Shown in pieces: positions 21,976-36,043 of a stretch of 64,000 bases of DNA. A program made the position numbers and the translations under genes. The stretch is taken from contig NC_092571.1 in the NCBI RefSeq assembly GCF_037975245.1, positions 4,201,001 through 4,265,000 of the forward strand. The letters run 5' to 3'. The first letter of the stretch is position 1. Each line of letters opens with the position of its first letter. Under the pieces are notes generated by a model. That model saw only the letters and a program-made list of their open reading frames with translations. It was not told the origin of the DNA and searched no databases. This DNA is from Apostichopus japonicus (lineage: Eukaryota; Echinodermata; Holothuroidea; Aspidochirotida; Stichopodidae).

Positions 21976-22500
21976 TACTGAAATCTCCCGGTTCTATTTA
22001 ATGAGTTCTATATTAGCCTATATCTATACATATATATGTGTGTATATAAGACTTGCTGATATCATGTGGTGATCTGTATATGTCTGGTTGGATTTACACA
22101 TGACGTGTTAATCTGTCTAATAGCTAACAATTGGCCCTGAAACACATTTACCAAATTTGGGTAATTACTGACGTGTTATACTGTCAGTGGCTGGATTATA
22201 GGTTTGAAGGTGTAAGATCTTCCTGTTGTGATGAAACGGCTGATGATGCAAGCTTATAAAAGCATTCTATGAACCCTATATAACAATGTAAATGTCCAAT
22301 TCATTGCTATGATATATATATTTAAAACCATGTGTACTATTCCTACAATGTCTAATGCCCAGTAGTAAATCCTTATGCTACTATACTTATATACTACTTT
22401 TTTTTTTTTTAAAACGTTATTTAAAAAGGCTTCATGTTGAACTCACACTGTCTACAAGATGATTCAAACAAGATGATTGCTTAAGAAAATGCATAACGCC
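21976..22500. other. 5' flank of Rep, nothing recognised
   Basis: AT-rich with short TA and poly-T runs. No nonanucleotide-bearing stem-loop of the CRESS type was found. Confidence 0.5.
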
Positions 22501-23686
<1,186 letters not shown>

Positions 23687-24243
23687 ACCACTTGTGAATA
23701 TAGTAAGCACACTGTAGCCACAAATCATTGCAGTACGCTGGGAAGTTCTTTGATGGAAAACTGAGTCAGCTCCAATTTCTACAGCTTACCTCAAATGCAA
23801 ATGCAAGCAGCTCTGGTGCTGAAAACAACAACCTTCTCACTAACACAAGTGAGTGAGAAGAAAACTGGCATTAAAATTCAATTTCAGTTAGCCAACATGG
23901 CCCTTCTAACGACTATATTATGACAATGTAGCGTAAAGTAGCAACTAAGTTATCAACAACAGTTAGCCAGATACCATACCTAGTTCTTATTTTAGAAAGA
24001 GCACTGTACATTAGCCTTAAGTTAAATTCATGCTATCCTGCCCCCACTCCACTCCCTCCTCAGCTGGTATTGCATTTACTAACCATTATTCACCTATTGT
24101 CTTCCTATCACAGAAACCATGGTCTTTCAAAGACGAGTACTGCTGGTCACATGAATTTATGGTCTTTAATTTGTAACATGCTCACATGTCATGATAATCT
24201 TCTGTGTACTGTAAAGTGTCCTTAAAAATAATTTCATACAAAC

Positions 24244-24301
24244 CGACTGTTCTGTGGAAGCTTCTTGACGAACTTAAGTTTCTTTCCATCTGTATGTGCT
24301 C
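24244..24301 (-). pseudogene. candidate exon, copy 1 (58 bp)
   Basis: Counterpart of 25236-25294 with the same acceptor context (CTTTCCAG) but a GTTTGT donor and one base fewer, which shifts the frame. It is probably a decayed duplicate. Confidence 0.4.
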
Positions 24302-25235
24302 CTGGAAAGAGATGCAGAGTTTTATAGTAAATTCTGGTCTAATTTGTGAGATAAAAACATAGTATTTGAATACACCATTACAAAAAAAGTGCAGTTTTAC
24401 CCTACAGATATCAGTGCACAGTACAAAAAGTTTCATAGCATGTTTCATTTTATGTACATGTATATCTATTTCCAATATAAGTGTCATTTCCTACTTTAAA
24501 TTAACAACTTTTCCAAAATAGCAACTAGGTTATGCAAGCAGCAATTCTGAAAACCAGTTCGATTCTATGTCTCCCTTATTTACCTAGCCTAATTTTCTTA
24601 CATATACTGGGATTTGTACAGCACCAGTACAATATATTCCTATGTCTCTCAAATATATCGCATACATATGTTACATGTGTTATATAGAAAATGCCAAATG
24701 TAAGCAATGTTCCAAAAGAAATTGAAATCAGGTTGATGAAGTGTGCAGCAAGTGTAATCTGCCAAAGTTTCCAGACATACAGTAACGAAACTGTTAGAGC
24801 AATGTGACTATATCTACATGACAGCTAACTTCCACTAGATATTGAACATCTCAATATACTGCTTTGATTGCATGTCTACAAATTTTGACTTTTGGAAGTG
24901 AGTGTACATTAATATTGCAGATTGTACAGTAAGATGACATAGTTCAGGTTAAGCAATCTGGCCAGATACCTTGACTAGAACTAAGTTAGCAAGAGCATTG
25001 AACAGTAGCCATAATTTTAATTGATGCTTCCCCTCCCACCAGCCCGCCCACCTCCCCTGCCCCTATTAATCATTAATGACCTATTGTCCTCCTACCACAG
25101 AAGCCGTGGTCTTTTCAAAGAAGATAACTGCTGGTCACACTGATTGACGGTCTTTAATTTGTAACATACTTACATGTCATGAACATCTTCTGTACATTTT
25201 AAAGTGTCCTTACAAATAATGTATTTCATACATAC

Positions 25236-25294
25236 CGACTGTTCCGTGGAAGCTTCTTGACGAACTTAAGTTTCTTTCCATCTGTGTCATGCTC
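25236..25294 (-). CDS. candidate 59-bp internal exon, copy 2
   Basis: On the minus strand an acceptor with a pyrimidine tract (GCATCCCTTTCCAG) and a GTATGT donor bound an open stretch encoding EHDTDGKKLKFVKKLPRNS. This is the best-conserved part of the tandem duplication, as expected for an exon. The parent gene was not found, and the piece is too short to name. Confidence 0.4.
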
Positions 25295-26091
25295 CTGGAA
25301 AGGGATGCAGAGTTTGAGATAAAAACTTAGTATTTGAATACACCATTACAAAATAGTGCAGTTTTACCTTACAGATATCAGTGCACAGTACACAAAGTTC
25401 CATAACAATGTTTCATTTAAATGAACCTGTAGATATATATTCCACTAGATATGTGAACATCTCAAAATATCGGTGTGATTGCATGTCTACAAAATGTGCC
25501 TTTTGGAAGTGAGTGTACATAAATACTGTAGGTTGTACAGTCAAACGACACAGTTCAGTTTGGACAATCTGGCCAGAAACCTTAACTACTACTCAGTTTA
25601 GCAAGAGCACTGCACAGTAGTCCTGTATATACATTAATGTACACTATGGTTAATTCCACTCCTTCATATGTATATATCTATGTTTAATACTTACATTCGA
25701 AATGTATGCTGATATCAGTGCAGTTTCATTACAATGGTCCATTTCAATGAATATCAAAAGCTCCACTATAAGTATTATTGTCTAGCTAAATGATCTCCCA
25801 AGTATATGTAATTATCACAGACATATAAATGCATTAATGTTATATATAAATTCCAGACAAACAGTAAAGAAACGGATTCAGCTTTGTCACTATATTAAAT
25901 GTGGCAGGAAAATTTCACTAGCTATTGAACATCTCAATATTTTGCGTCGATTTCACGTCTACCAAATGTACCTCACAATAATTGTCTGTCCCAATGAAAC
26001 ATCTCTGTTGAGGAGCTTCATTCTGCCATTGTTTATTAATATAGCTTGGAGCTCCAGAATTTCTTTGGAGACTGTTAACATTCGCAGTTAG

Positions 26092-27236
26092 TCCATACGT
26101 AAACGTGAAACTATGTGGCTTTTGTTAACCTAATTACCCTCTACATTCCTGTTCTGTTATACCTCTGCATCGTCTTAGAATGGACTCTTCTTTCAATGTA
26201 TTCATTAACTATGAAACAATTGTACATGTTTGCATACCATTTCGTATGCAATGTAATGTCTTCTACTATAGTATAGGCTTCGATGCCTTTCCGTTGGTTC
26301 TGTGTTACCTGAGTGCAGAACGTGTACACGACAGTCAGTGCAGACAACAAGAAAGAAACAAAAACCTCAGACATAACAAAAGAGTTTTATAGCTCACCCA
26401 TTCTTTAATATCCCAAACGAAAGCATGGCCAGGTTAGTGAAACAACATCATGCGGTCAAGCGTCACCGAATTAAAAATACTCAAACACAAAAACGAGTAA
26501 AACAACACGAGCTATATAAATATACAGGCTTCTCGAATCAAGCGCCCTCAGTTTTTTATATCACCATGATCAAGTCTTAGTAAGTTATTTTGCATAGTAT
26601 TATTTTACTGTCACAGCAACGCAAGTATGAATCAACCAATCACATACAACGTTAGAAGGGCAAAATTAGCTCGACGCCTGCATTTCTATGTCTATGAGCT
26701 AGGTTAGAATGAAAGTTATTTTAGAATGGTAACAATTGCCCAAAATTAATAATGACATGTCACTTCGCAGTAGTTGAAATTTACTTGTTTCTCGCGGTTT
26801 TTAATAGAAAGTTAAGTATTGTGTTTCATGATATATGAGAGATTTCACGTGAAAATACATGCTGTGTAAACCCCGTTTAATTAATGAACGCGCCGAATGT
26901 AGTATGAATTGTGATGTAACCCGAATCGCTTTTTAAGTGAGTTAAACATATTATATGCCGGATAATCTGTTATTTGTTAATGTGTGTCATCTAAGATTTC
27001 AAAAATTCCTAGAAAATGTAGTGAAGAAACCTTTGCATATAATCTAATTAACCATGATGCTAAAGGTTTTATTTATGAAGCTACTTTTGTGGTAACTACG
27101 AACAGTAATTTGTTACGTGACTAAAGTATAAAGGTACTGGTAGGTTACGGTTTGTATGCTAATGGGTGTATGGTCATAGAGAGGGAGGAAATGGCGGAGA
27201 ATGGGGGTGAACCCTGACCTTCGCCATGACTCTCGC
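26092..27236. other. spacer, nothing recognised
   Basis: AT-rich, with no gene or repeat structure seen. Confidence 0.5.
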
Positions 27237-27690
27237 CATGACCCTCGAAGACGAGAGGAGGACGACGACGAGAGGGCGACGACGACGAGAGGAGGACGAC
27301 GACGAGAGGACGACGACGAGAGGGACGACGATGAGAGGACGATGAGAGGACGACGATGACAATAAGGAGAGGGACAAAGACGAGGACGCCGATAACGAGA
27401 CGACGACGTCGAGAGAACGACGAGGACAACGACGAGAGGACGACGGGATGAGAGGGACAAAGGCGAGAAGACGAAGACCACGACGAGAGAACGCCGACGA
27501 TGAGAGGACGTCGACACCAAGGACGCCGACACCGAGGACGCCGACAACAAGAGAGGACAAAGACGACGACGACGAGAGGGCTACGACGACGAGAGGGACG
27601 ACGATGAGATGACAACGATGACGACAAGGAGAGGGACAAAGACGACGACGACGAGAGGGCTACGACGACGACGAGCGGACTCAAGCTTGT
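27237..27690. repeat. GA-rich GACGACGAGAGG minisatellite
   Basis: Irregular repeats of GACGACGAGAGG and GAGAGGGACAAAGACGA. All three minus-strand frames stay open (Ser/Arg/Val-rich) because the repeat lacks stop codons. This is not evidence for a protein. Confidence 0.9.
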
Positions 27691-28186
27691 TTCGTGAATT
27701 TTCAATCGTCAGGTGCTAGTGTGCGACTGTTTCAAAGTGTGTTATTTGTATTTTTTGTGTTAGTGCGTTTGGTATGCAGCAAGTATTTTCTTGAATGACT
27801 GGAATGCGACACCAATTCAGAGGGGTTGTTTAAAGCTGATTGAAAGGGTCTATAGATGAGGAAATATTTTCGCCGTAGGCATAGATTGCAACGTTTTGTG
27901 GTGTTGCTGTATCTATATATATGGTTTGGCGTGCTTCACTAGTTTCCATTAAATATCAAAATTGATTTGTCTGTCCTTGAGTAACCAGATCTGTTTGCTA
28001 AGTTCAGTTTCGTTCCTTTTGTGGTGTGTGAATGAGCTTTTGTGGTTGTTTTTTACCGTCTCGTTAATTCAGTAGCACAAAGCCCAACGTATATGTTTGT
28101 GTATCACCGATGTCTTGTGCTGTGATACTTGCCCATGTATATAGTAACGGTAATGAGTTCAAAATCCAGAACAGTGAAAAACGTTC

Positions 28187-28258
28187 AGCCTCCACCGGAA
28201 TTGGAAACCGGCCTCCCGATTTTATATGCTGGCACCCTAACCAACTAGCACATGGAAC
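28187..28258 (-). tRNA. tRNA-like sequence (SINE or pseudogene)
   Basis: The minus strand shows a D-arm/box A-like CTAGTTGGTTAGGGTGC, and about 30 nt later a T-arm CCGGTTTCCAATTCCGG with a paired stem. The TTCCAA loop replaces the canonical TTCGAA. The acceptor stem is not clear. I read it as a tRNA-derived SINE head or a tRNA pseudogene. Confidence 0.55.
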
Positions 28259-29681
28259 TGATTGTATGGCCAGTGGTTTCAAATCAGTGAAGGACGTAGT
28301 CATTCCATTGTACGCTTTTTTATACACATAGGAAACACATTTGTATATACTTATACATATATATGTGTAAATTAAAGTCAAAGATGCCAAGAATTTGATT
28401 CACTTCGTCCACAAAACGTCGTCTCTCTATATCAATAGGGTTGTGACCTTTAATGAGATTTAACAGGGTTTATCAAACATCACAAAACTCGGACCTTCCT
28501 TTATGTCCACGGAACGTCTGGTCATATTAGTATTCATGAGTAAGGGTTTGGGGAGAACCTTCACACTGGTATTGGACTTTATGTAAACAATTAGCAACTT
28601 ACGAAGACGAACCATATCTTGCAATCTTCACGGAATTAATATTAAAGTAAATTTCATCATCCGTTATATTGTTGGCTAACCTTTCTTCCAGACAGATTGG
28701 TGGGTCATTGTGTATCCCTAGATTAGCAATCAATATCCCTTCGTCCACTTCCCAAACTCTAGGTTTCTATTTTGAGAGAATCACACTCAAAGAATGGTAA
28801 TTTATATGTGATGTGTTTGCTTAAGTATTTTTTACTTCACATTTCGACCGTGACATCGGGCAGATTTACTCGGCACAAATGTTGCGACATTGACCTAAAA
28901 TAAAAACTCCCACATTGAACTTAAAAGTTAAACCAAGGAGTTGTTATGGATCCATGACATCTACCTGGTTACATCGAGGTACATAGAGACCTCAATAGCA
29001 CCAACTTAGAATGATTGTAACTCTTTCTTACTAAAAATGCATGGTGACATCTTTGCCCCAAGTACAAAGATGGTTAGACCACTGTAAATTGCCACATGAA
29101 ATTTGTTTAATATTCCTTTGCTAGGTTAGTTAGTTAGTTAGTTAGGTAAGAATATATTTGCAAATCACATGTAGCACTTACATATACTCCGCATTGCGTC
29201 GGCGATTCTCGTCGATCAATAAATGATCTTTATTTGTGGTTAATTATAATCTGTAAACACCAACGGTCAAAGTACCGTTACAAAATGATTTATCGCATTC
29301 ATACAAATCGCCAATGGCGAAATAGAAGAGCCGTAGTTCATTCTGCAAATTCAGTTGTTAAGGCAAGACGTATATACCAATAGCACAAGAGGAGAGAAAT
29401 ATCGGGGACTCAGAGAAGGCACCAAAAGAAGTTATGTTTATTGTATTGGCCCCGATTATATGAATACATTGACAATACGGGTGGACATCTAACTTCACGG
29501 CAGGGGGGTAAGGGCCGAGGGGGGGGGACGTGTTTCCCCCACACTTTTTTTCAAAATAGCAAATATGCCCTCATGGCAAATAAAATGTGCCCCTTCAATG
29601 AAGAACTGTCTTTTGGATATCTTAAGCCTTTGTTAATTCTAAATAGAGTCACGTGCACCATAATAGTATTAATAGCATACT

Positions 29682-29723
<42 letters not shown>

Positions 29724-31324
29724 AGTGATATGGCTGGCGTGTATCGGTTTATAGCATAACGAGTGGTGTTTGTGGAATGATAAAGTGCCCCTCTGTTGTT
29801 CTACCCTCCCCCCCCCATTTTTGGAAGCTTCCTACCACCCTGCTTCACGGGCAGTGATTATGATTTTCCCACGTCTCCAGCAGCATATACTATATTTCGA
29901 AAGGCAGTCGCTTCTTTCAGATATTTTCTCCTACATGTTGCCTTACAGTTTTAATTAGTTATGGAATCAATAGTACTACGCAGTATCAATGCACTGCTCA
30001 GCTGTTTCAATCGTCTCCGAAAAACCGTGCAATAAAAGCTAGTCAACGTTTTTGTGTTACATTTGTACAGCACTTTGTAGAATGAATTATATATAAAGTT
30101 ATTTAAAAACTGGCTGCATTTTTCACAAAAATATTTGGTACTTTGAATAATTCTATAGCCAAAAATTCACCCAACTGATTATACGCATTCAAGCAGAACG
30201 TTACACCTCAATAGTCTCAAAAACAAAACCGCCAACGTAAGCATTTTGTAATTCTGTAAAGGAAAATCGTAAATATAGTTAAACTTGAGGATAACAAACA
30301 GGTTTTGATCGCAGATTGAACACTGCGACTCGATTTTGAGGAAACAAACAAAATACCTTTAACGTTTTGGCGAAGTTTCGATTAACCCCCACTATGGATT
30401 ATAATTGGGTAGCAACACGTATTTTGCTTGTGACAACTTCAACCATTCCCATTTGTTTTGTTAAAAAACATTGCGGATAGACTCATTCATTTCTCCCCCA
30501 CACACTATCGTATTGAGTTGTAAGTTGCAAAAAGCTGTTAGGATTAAATGTTTCTCTTCAAAATGAATGCGTTTCTTTCACGTCAGAAAGAAGAAAGTCT
30601 CTTGTTACTTTTAGTTGACAAAAGGTCACAAATTGTTGGTTGTCTTTAGATTGGTTTTAATGTCTTAAGTAGAAACTAATTAGTTACGTCTGATAGCATT
30701 ACAGTTTGTTAATCAGCTTTATGCGACCACGGTAATTGACTCCATCGTTATTTTGCCTACACTTTGAAGCTTTGATTCTACTAATTAAGTGTAAGTAACC
30801 AGGTTAAGGTAGGACACATATGGTTCTGGTCAATAAAAGGACTTGTTAGAGCGAAATCGTTCGAAATATAACTGCTATTAAACTGATAACAGGGAAAATA
30901 TTACTTGGCATGGTTTTCTATTAAAGTAAGCTATATTTATTAATAGTGACCCAACCGGACACTAAATCCTTAGATTTAGAGTCTACAGTCTCAATTCCGC
31001 AATAATCGAACTGGAGTAAAACTAACATTTGCATAATCCTTCAACACACCTATCTGTCATCGTCTTCTGGAATGGGGGGGGGGGGCGTATTAGTAAATTG
31101 AAAGAGGAGGGATTGAAACTGGTTTTCAAATGGAGAGAAACAGAGGGCGCATATGATAATGTCGTGTGTCTTGTGTCAATGAAAGTGAAACGCAAGTATA
31201 CAATGATTGATAACAGGATGTCAAACTTTCGGTGATTTATTCAATCTTCCTCAACCAAAATAAATTTGGACTCAAGATAAATAACTTGCATGTGGTGATA
31301 AGTAACAGTTATTCTATTGTACGT

Positions 31325-31415
<91 letters not shown>

Positions 31416-31808
31416 ATATATTTAAATATATACCTATTTCTGAGTGAGGGAAGTTAAATTAATGAAAAGATACATACGGAAAACTCTAACACTCTTTTAT
31501 ATATTGTACCAATGAAAATGGCGTACTTTGAAAGAAATTAACTTATGCAACGGATCGTAAGTAATAGGTTATATGCAAATGGTTGCAATCTTTACTAGGG
31601 ATTAATTAAGCCTAAAGTAGTACGCCAATCTAGAGGTGGTAATTTCCCAGGCAGGGAGAAAAAGCAAAGTTTATGTCACACGCTTAACCAATTGAAAGTA
31701 AAAAAACCCATGTTGAGGAGTATTGTTTCCAGCATTTTGACTATACTGTGTTGTGTTGGACAATGATCAGTATTTCGAACATCATCTGTTGGATATCATG
31801 AACTTTCT
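28259..31808. other. spacer with TA microsatellites
   Basis: No convincing genes. Holds (TTAG)n at about 29126-29146, (TA)n at about 29684-29719, and a long (TA)n followed by (TG)n at about 31326-31416. Poly-G/C runs at 29519 and 31074. Confidence 0.55.
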
Positions 31809-33292
31809 TTACGGTGGAAGTCTGAAGTTGACTACGTCACCATTAGAAAAGCAAATAAGCGCCTTTTCTCGATATCGGCATACTCCAACAGGTACACTAC
31901 CAGAAGGACACTGCCCTTCCCAACGCGAAGTGAAAGTTCCTTCTTCATCCATATCGAACGTACCGACGTTGAGAGAGATAGGTTGGTCTGTTGCAGCGAT
32001 GGTTTGCCATAATAGCAACCACTTCTTACAGCTCGGGTAAACAACAAGGGGCTGCATACCTTTGGGATGAATTAAGCTCTTCACTTTCTTCAAAGGAATC
32101 GGATTTGGAGAAACAATCCTACTGGCTCGATCATTTTTAAGCAGCGTCACTGTTTGGGTTTGAGAATCGATCACTATAAACATTGCTTCTCTGTAGGCAA
32201 TGTCAAGAAAGCCGCTTACACAATTGCCAAGCTCACCACCACAATCCAATGTGCGACGGGGCTTAGTTTCATCAATGTGGTATTCATACAGCATGTGGGA
32301 GTTACTAAACGAGACCAGGTATTCACTGCAACATTCATCGTATGGCCGATGGGCATTAATTCCTATGATATGTGAGTCATCTCGTGGACATTCAATATTG
32401 ATTGTTTTGTGCGATTTGACTCCTTCTTGAGGTTGTCCAGCACAGTTCATTTTGCTCATTATCAACTCAATCATGATTATCTTCTTTCCCGACGCCATTA
32501 GCATATACTTGCGTCCGTCTATGGGTATGCATCGGTGCGACATGACCAGCTTGGTGGAGGAACTGTCCATTATTGAATAGTCCCAAAAAAATGTGTCCAA
32601 TTGTTTGGGATCAGTGCAAATCAAGCGGATACGGCCATAACTTTGTCTTTCGTCGAATACACGAACAAATTGGTCAGGAGCTTGTCGTATCCAGTTAGCA
32701 CCCACAGCCCAACCTTTTATCATTCTACCAATGGTGAAAGATGATGCTTCCGATGTCGAAATGAATAATAGTTTCTTGTATTCTGCAGAAACTGTGGGTT
32801 CTTCGGTCAAACTGTTAATACTTTGTTTTAAACTGTTCAAAGTATTCCATACCTCGGAGCTTTTTCCGGCATAAACATAAATCGAATCAAGTTTTTCCTT
32901 GAGATCGACTGCCTTGCCTTTCAAAACGTTGCTGGTGCGATCCATTTTGTCTTTCTCTGCCAACCGATGTTGGTCTATCACCCTTAAATTCGCCAACAGA
33001 TCGTTTGTTATCTTCCCACATATCTTGTTGTAACTTTGGACTACTTCCTCCTGTAGTTTATTGTAATAGTTGTCCATGTCTTTGCACCTATCGCTTTCTG
33101 CCACGATGTTGTCGATTTGTTTTCCCAATTCTTTTGCGTGACTCTTGTATTTGGAACATTCGATGGTACCATGTCCTTTGTGAGCGTCCGCAAGACATCT
33201 TAGGCATATGCATTCAGCACAGTCTTTACAGAAAAATTCAATGTGATGTGCTTCATGTCTCTTACATACTTCTGTGTAGTCACATGGACCAT
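31809..33292 (-). CDS. TRIM-like gene exon 3: B-box 2, coiled coil, C-terminal domain
   Basis: The acceptor TTTCTCTTTGACAG leads to 493 codons plus stop. The B-box (CKRH ... FFCKDCAECICLRC ... HKGHG) is complete. Residues ~45-165 form long charged heptad-like helices (KAVDLKEKLDSIYVYAGKSS). From ~190 on, the sequence has repeating strand-like segments (FVRVFDERQSYGRIRLICTD), homologous to the exon at 40994-42069. An ATG just upstream of the shared GPCDYTEVCK start lies across the splice site, so it is not the real start. Confidence 0.85.
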
Positions 33293-36043
33293 CTGTCAAA
33301 GAGAAATTAATGTATGAATCTTAAGCCATTTCATAATTCCATGGATGACTAAAGATTGTGCAATATAACTGCAGACGATAGTATCATAGTAACCATCGAA
33401 AAAAAAACAAGCAACTGCTGGAACAGACTGCAAGGTACGCTTACTAAAATACCAAACTGGGATAATCCCAAAAGGATGGTTGCTCCCAAGCAAGATTGAA
33501 CTAAAGAGGTGCCATTGAAAAACCATTGAATACCCCCGTATAATATATTACAGCTATCCCGAATGAAATATAGTAGTGTAAAAGATTCTTTCACTGTTAT
33601 TTGCAAAATGAATGGCATATTGATTGTTCAGTTGCATGCCCTGTGGGATATCATGATTAGGCAATCTTGTTTTCTTTGAAATTCAGGTATTCTTTCATGC
33701 TCGTAACAAAGCAGGAGCCTTTTCCCTTCGTAGGTTTTAATTTTTGTTGAATTTTGTCTGTTATGACCGGGTCAAGCTTCGTCTTCTACGTTAATTTTAT
33801 TTTTAATCAGTTTTCTTATTTTTCATTGTGTCTTACGTCAAATTAAAGCCATATATGGAGGTTACAAAATCACTCATAAGTGAGGGCATGTATATGGATA
33901 TTCTTGTTTTTACAACAGTACAGTTACGGGAGTTTTATTTCATTCCCTAATTGGTCTCATCATAACATGGGAGGATCAAGTTCATGTCATGGTAAATTGG
34001 CATAAATCGCAAATGACTCTTGTATTTAATGGGTATTCACATGGCGTTTCCTAGAAAAGCAATACGTCCAATTTGTATCCGTGTATAACGTAACATTCAC
34101 TGCCAACTTGCAAATTGTTACTCTGCAAATCCCGTGCAATTATCACAAAACTATTTGTCATTAGGTAAGATATTCAAAGGCAAAACACATAGGCGGGATG
34201 AACTATAGCAGTTATTAATTTTAAAACAAGAGGAAATGTATAGAGACTTGCTATGGACAGATGCCATCCAAAACTAATGTCTTGAGGTATTTGCATTATT
34301 AATGCTGGGGTGTTTGGCTTGATAATTACATATGTGCTAACAAGATCGACGAAAATATAACTTAGTGATAATGAATCTTTCTGTGTTAGGAATATTGAGC
34401 TTGGTTAAGACATTAGCAATGTACAATACAAACGGTTTCGGGACGTATCGGCAAAAAACAGTAAACAACTATTGCAGGACAACACCATTCTCTTAAGACC
34501 TGTTGATGATGTTTGTTTAAGACTTATTAAAGAAACTTTAAGCTATGATGTAATAAATTATTAAGATTTGCAATTTTCACTTCGCAATGTAATACCTCAT
34601 TTATCTCATGTAACATGCAGCGGGCTTTCGTTGATTTGTTATTGCCAACCGCTTGTCTTACCAACAAAATCACCTCGACTTTTGAAACTCTTATGATAAA
34701 ACTTGATAACATTATGCCAGAAATTAAGGTTACTAAGTCTGCAAAAAAGTCCCAATTGTGTTAATTGTATGCACATGCCATGGCTTTCACATAAATCACA
34801 TGAAACTTCGGTTCAATACTCGAGTAATAACACTAGTTTACCAACACTATTTGCGGATTCTTATGAAATTCATAATGTATAAGAGAATCGGTTTAAGATT
34901 TAATCGATGTCCCATTTTTGTCTTGTTTGTGAAACTTGCAGAACATTGTCTGATCAAGGTTGAACAATTTCGGTCAAGTAGGTCATCGGAAGCAGCATCT
35001 TCTATTCAGAGACAAACTTCCAACTTTGAAGACTACATTTATTTCATATGTTTACACAAAACTATATACAAACAATTCATCAGCCAATAAGGAACAAAAA
35101 ACAAATTCATGGTTACCTGGTTTCGTTGATGTCGAATCATTATCTACACACGGAAAGTTTTTCGCCGCCGCGATGTTCTTGGTATCGTCGATATTTTTGC
35201 GCAATGCTTTGACGTGACTCGGATGTCTGGAACATTCGATGGTGTCATGTCCTTTGTGAACCTCTGCAAGACATTGTAGACATATGCATTCAGCACAAAC
35301 TTTACAGAAGAAGTCGATGGGATTTGTTTCATGTGTCTTGCACACTTCTGTGTAGTCACATGGACCATCTGTCAAGGAGAAATCAATGTATGAATCTTAA
35401 GCCATTTCATAGTTCCACTAAAATACTAAACTGTTTGGTTGGTTGGTTGCTCCAAAGCAAGATTTCAACTAAAGTATAGTGCCTATGCAAACGCTATTGA
35501 CTACCCCGTTTAACAGGGAACAGCTATCCCGAAAGTAAAATAGTAGGGTCAAAGATTGTTTTACTTTTATTATGCAAGTGAATTGCATATTGAGTGTTCA
35601 GTTGCATGCTCTGAGGGATATCATGGCTAAGCAATCTTGTATTTGTTTGATATGCTGCAGGCATTCTTGCTTTCTTTATTTATTCCATGTGTGTACACAA
35701 AAAAAAGAGACAAACACTTCATCAACGAATAAGAAACAAAATAAATTTATGTCAGGTTACCTGTTTTTGTTGATGTCGAATAATTATCTCGATAGGCGAT
35801 CAATAGGTTAGCAGGTTTCGTCCATTTATGGTCTGTTAGCAAATCGATCAACAGTTTCATGGTTTGTTTTTCCTGTTTCATTATAGTGTCGTGTCCAGTC
35901 TTTACACCTTTTTCAGTAAATCTCTCGATTCTCCGAACCAATTGCTCAACATCTGCATTCGAAAGTTCCTCGTTCTTCTGTACAAGAGACTGAATATACT
36001 CATAGATGGCACGAAGCTCACTATAGTTAGATGACGTGGCCAT
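31809..36043 (-). CDS. TRIM-like gene: N-terminal helical domain, two B-boxes, coiled coil (whole gene model)
   Basis: Three exons on the minus strand, all joined in phase 1: 36043-35761, 35368-35117 and 33292-31809. Together they give 673 codons including the stop. Order: a helical N-terminal domain (about residues 1-85), B-box 1 (exon 2), B-box 2 (start of exon 3), a ~110-residue coiled coil, then a ~330-residue C-terminal region of beta-type pattern with no NHL or SPRY motif I can recognise. No RING finger is visible, so ubiquitin ligase activity is not supported. TRIM-type proteins often serve in innate immunity, but that role here is inference. Exon 2 could be skipped without a frame change. 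Confidence 0.8.
33293..35116. other. intron 2 of the TRIM-like gene
   Basis: No further exon recognised. The first ~350 bp (33293-33670) repeat the intron sequence at 35369-35660, both starting GTCAA(A/G)GAGAAAT and both containing CTATCCCGAA and GTTCAGTTGCATGC. Confidence 0.7.
35117..35368 (-). CDS. TRIM-like gene exon 2, B-box 1
   Basis: The acceptor TTTCTCCTTGACAG and donor GTAACC bound 252 bp (84 codons, phase 1-1). The zinc-binding pattern is C-x2-H (CKTH), then FFCKVCAECICLQC, then H-x2-H (HKGHD), a complete B-box. It is followed by STSTKP just before the donor. The sequence is about 75% identical to the start of exon 3, and the flanking introns are also alike, so it arose by tandem exon duplication. 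Confidence 0.85.
35761..36043 (-). CDS. TRIM-like gene exon 1, possible death-fold domain
   Basis: The start ATG (36041-36043) opens MATSSNYSELRAIYEYIQ. Amphipathic helices follow, ending LLIDLLTDHKWTKPANLL. Length (about 85 residues) and a late helix of the type LLxxL...A..L suggest a CARD/DEATH-like six-helix fold, but I see no diagnostic motif, so this is a guess. The exon ends AAAACA-G before a GTAACC donor, phase 1, next to the repeated STSTK coding sequence also found at the end of exon 2. Confidence 0.75.

Larger units (their letters stand above)
23900..26000. repeat. decayed tandem duplications
   Basis: Long segments recur in order. About 24118-24500 matches 25100-25430. The block starting CTAGATATTGAACATCTC (24835) recurs near 25445 and 25918. 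The block GGCCAGATACC...AGCAAGAGCA (24960) recurs near 23970 and 25572. This gives two to three diverged copies of a unit of several hundred bp. Confidence 0.8.

Noticed and set aside
27113-27705. Three long overlapping minus-strand frames rich in Ser, Arg and Val
   Set aside because: The GA-rich minisatellite lacks stop codons in all frames; no domain or splice signals.
31809-33310. Initiator Met at the start of the 496-codon frame (and the same at 35375)
   Set aside because: The ATG spans the intron/exon border; a strong acceptor TTGACAG precedes the conserved GPCDYTE, and the same layout in both copies shows these are internal exons.
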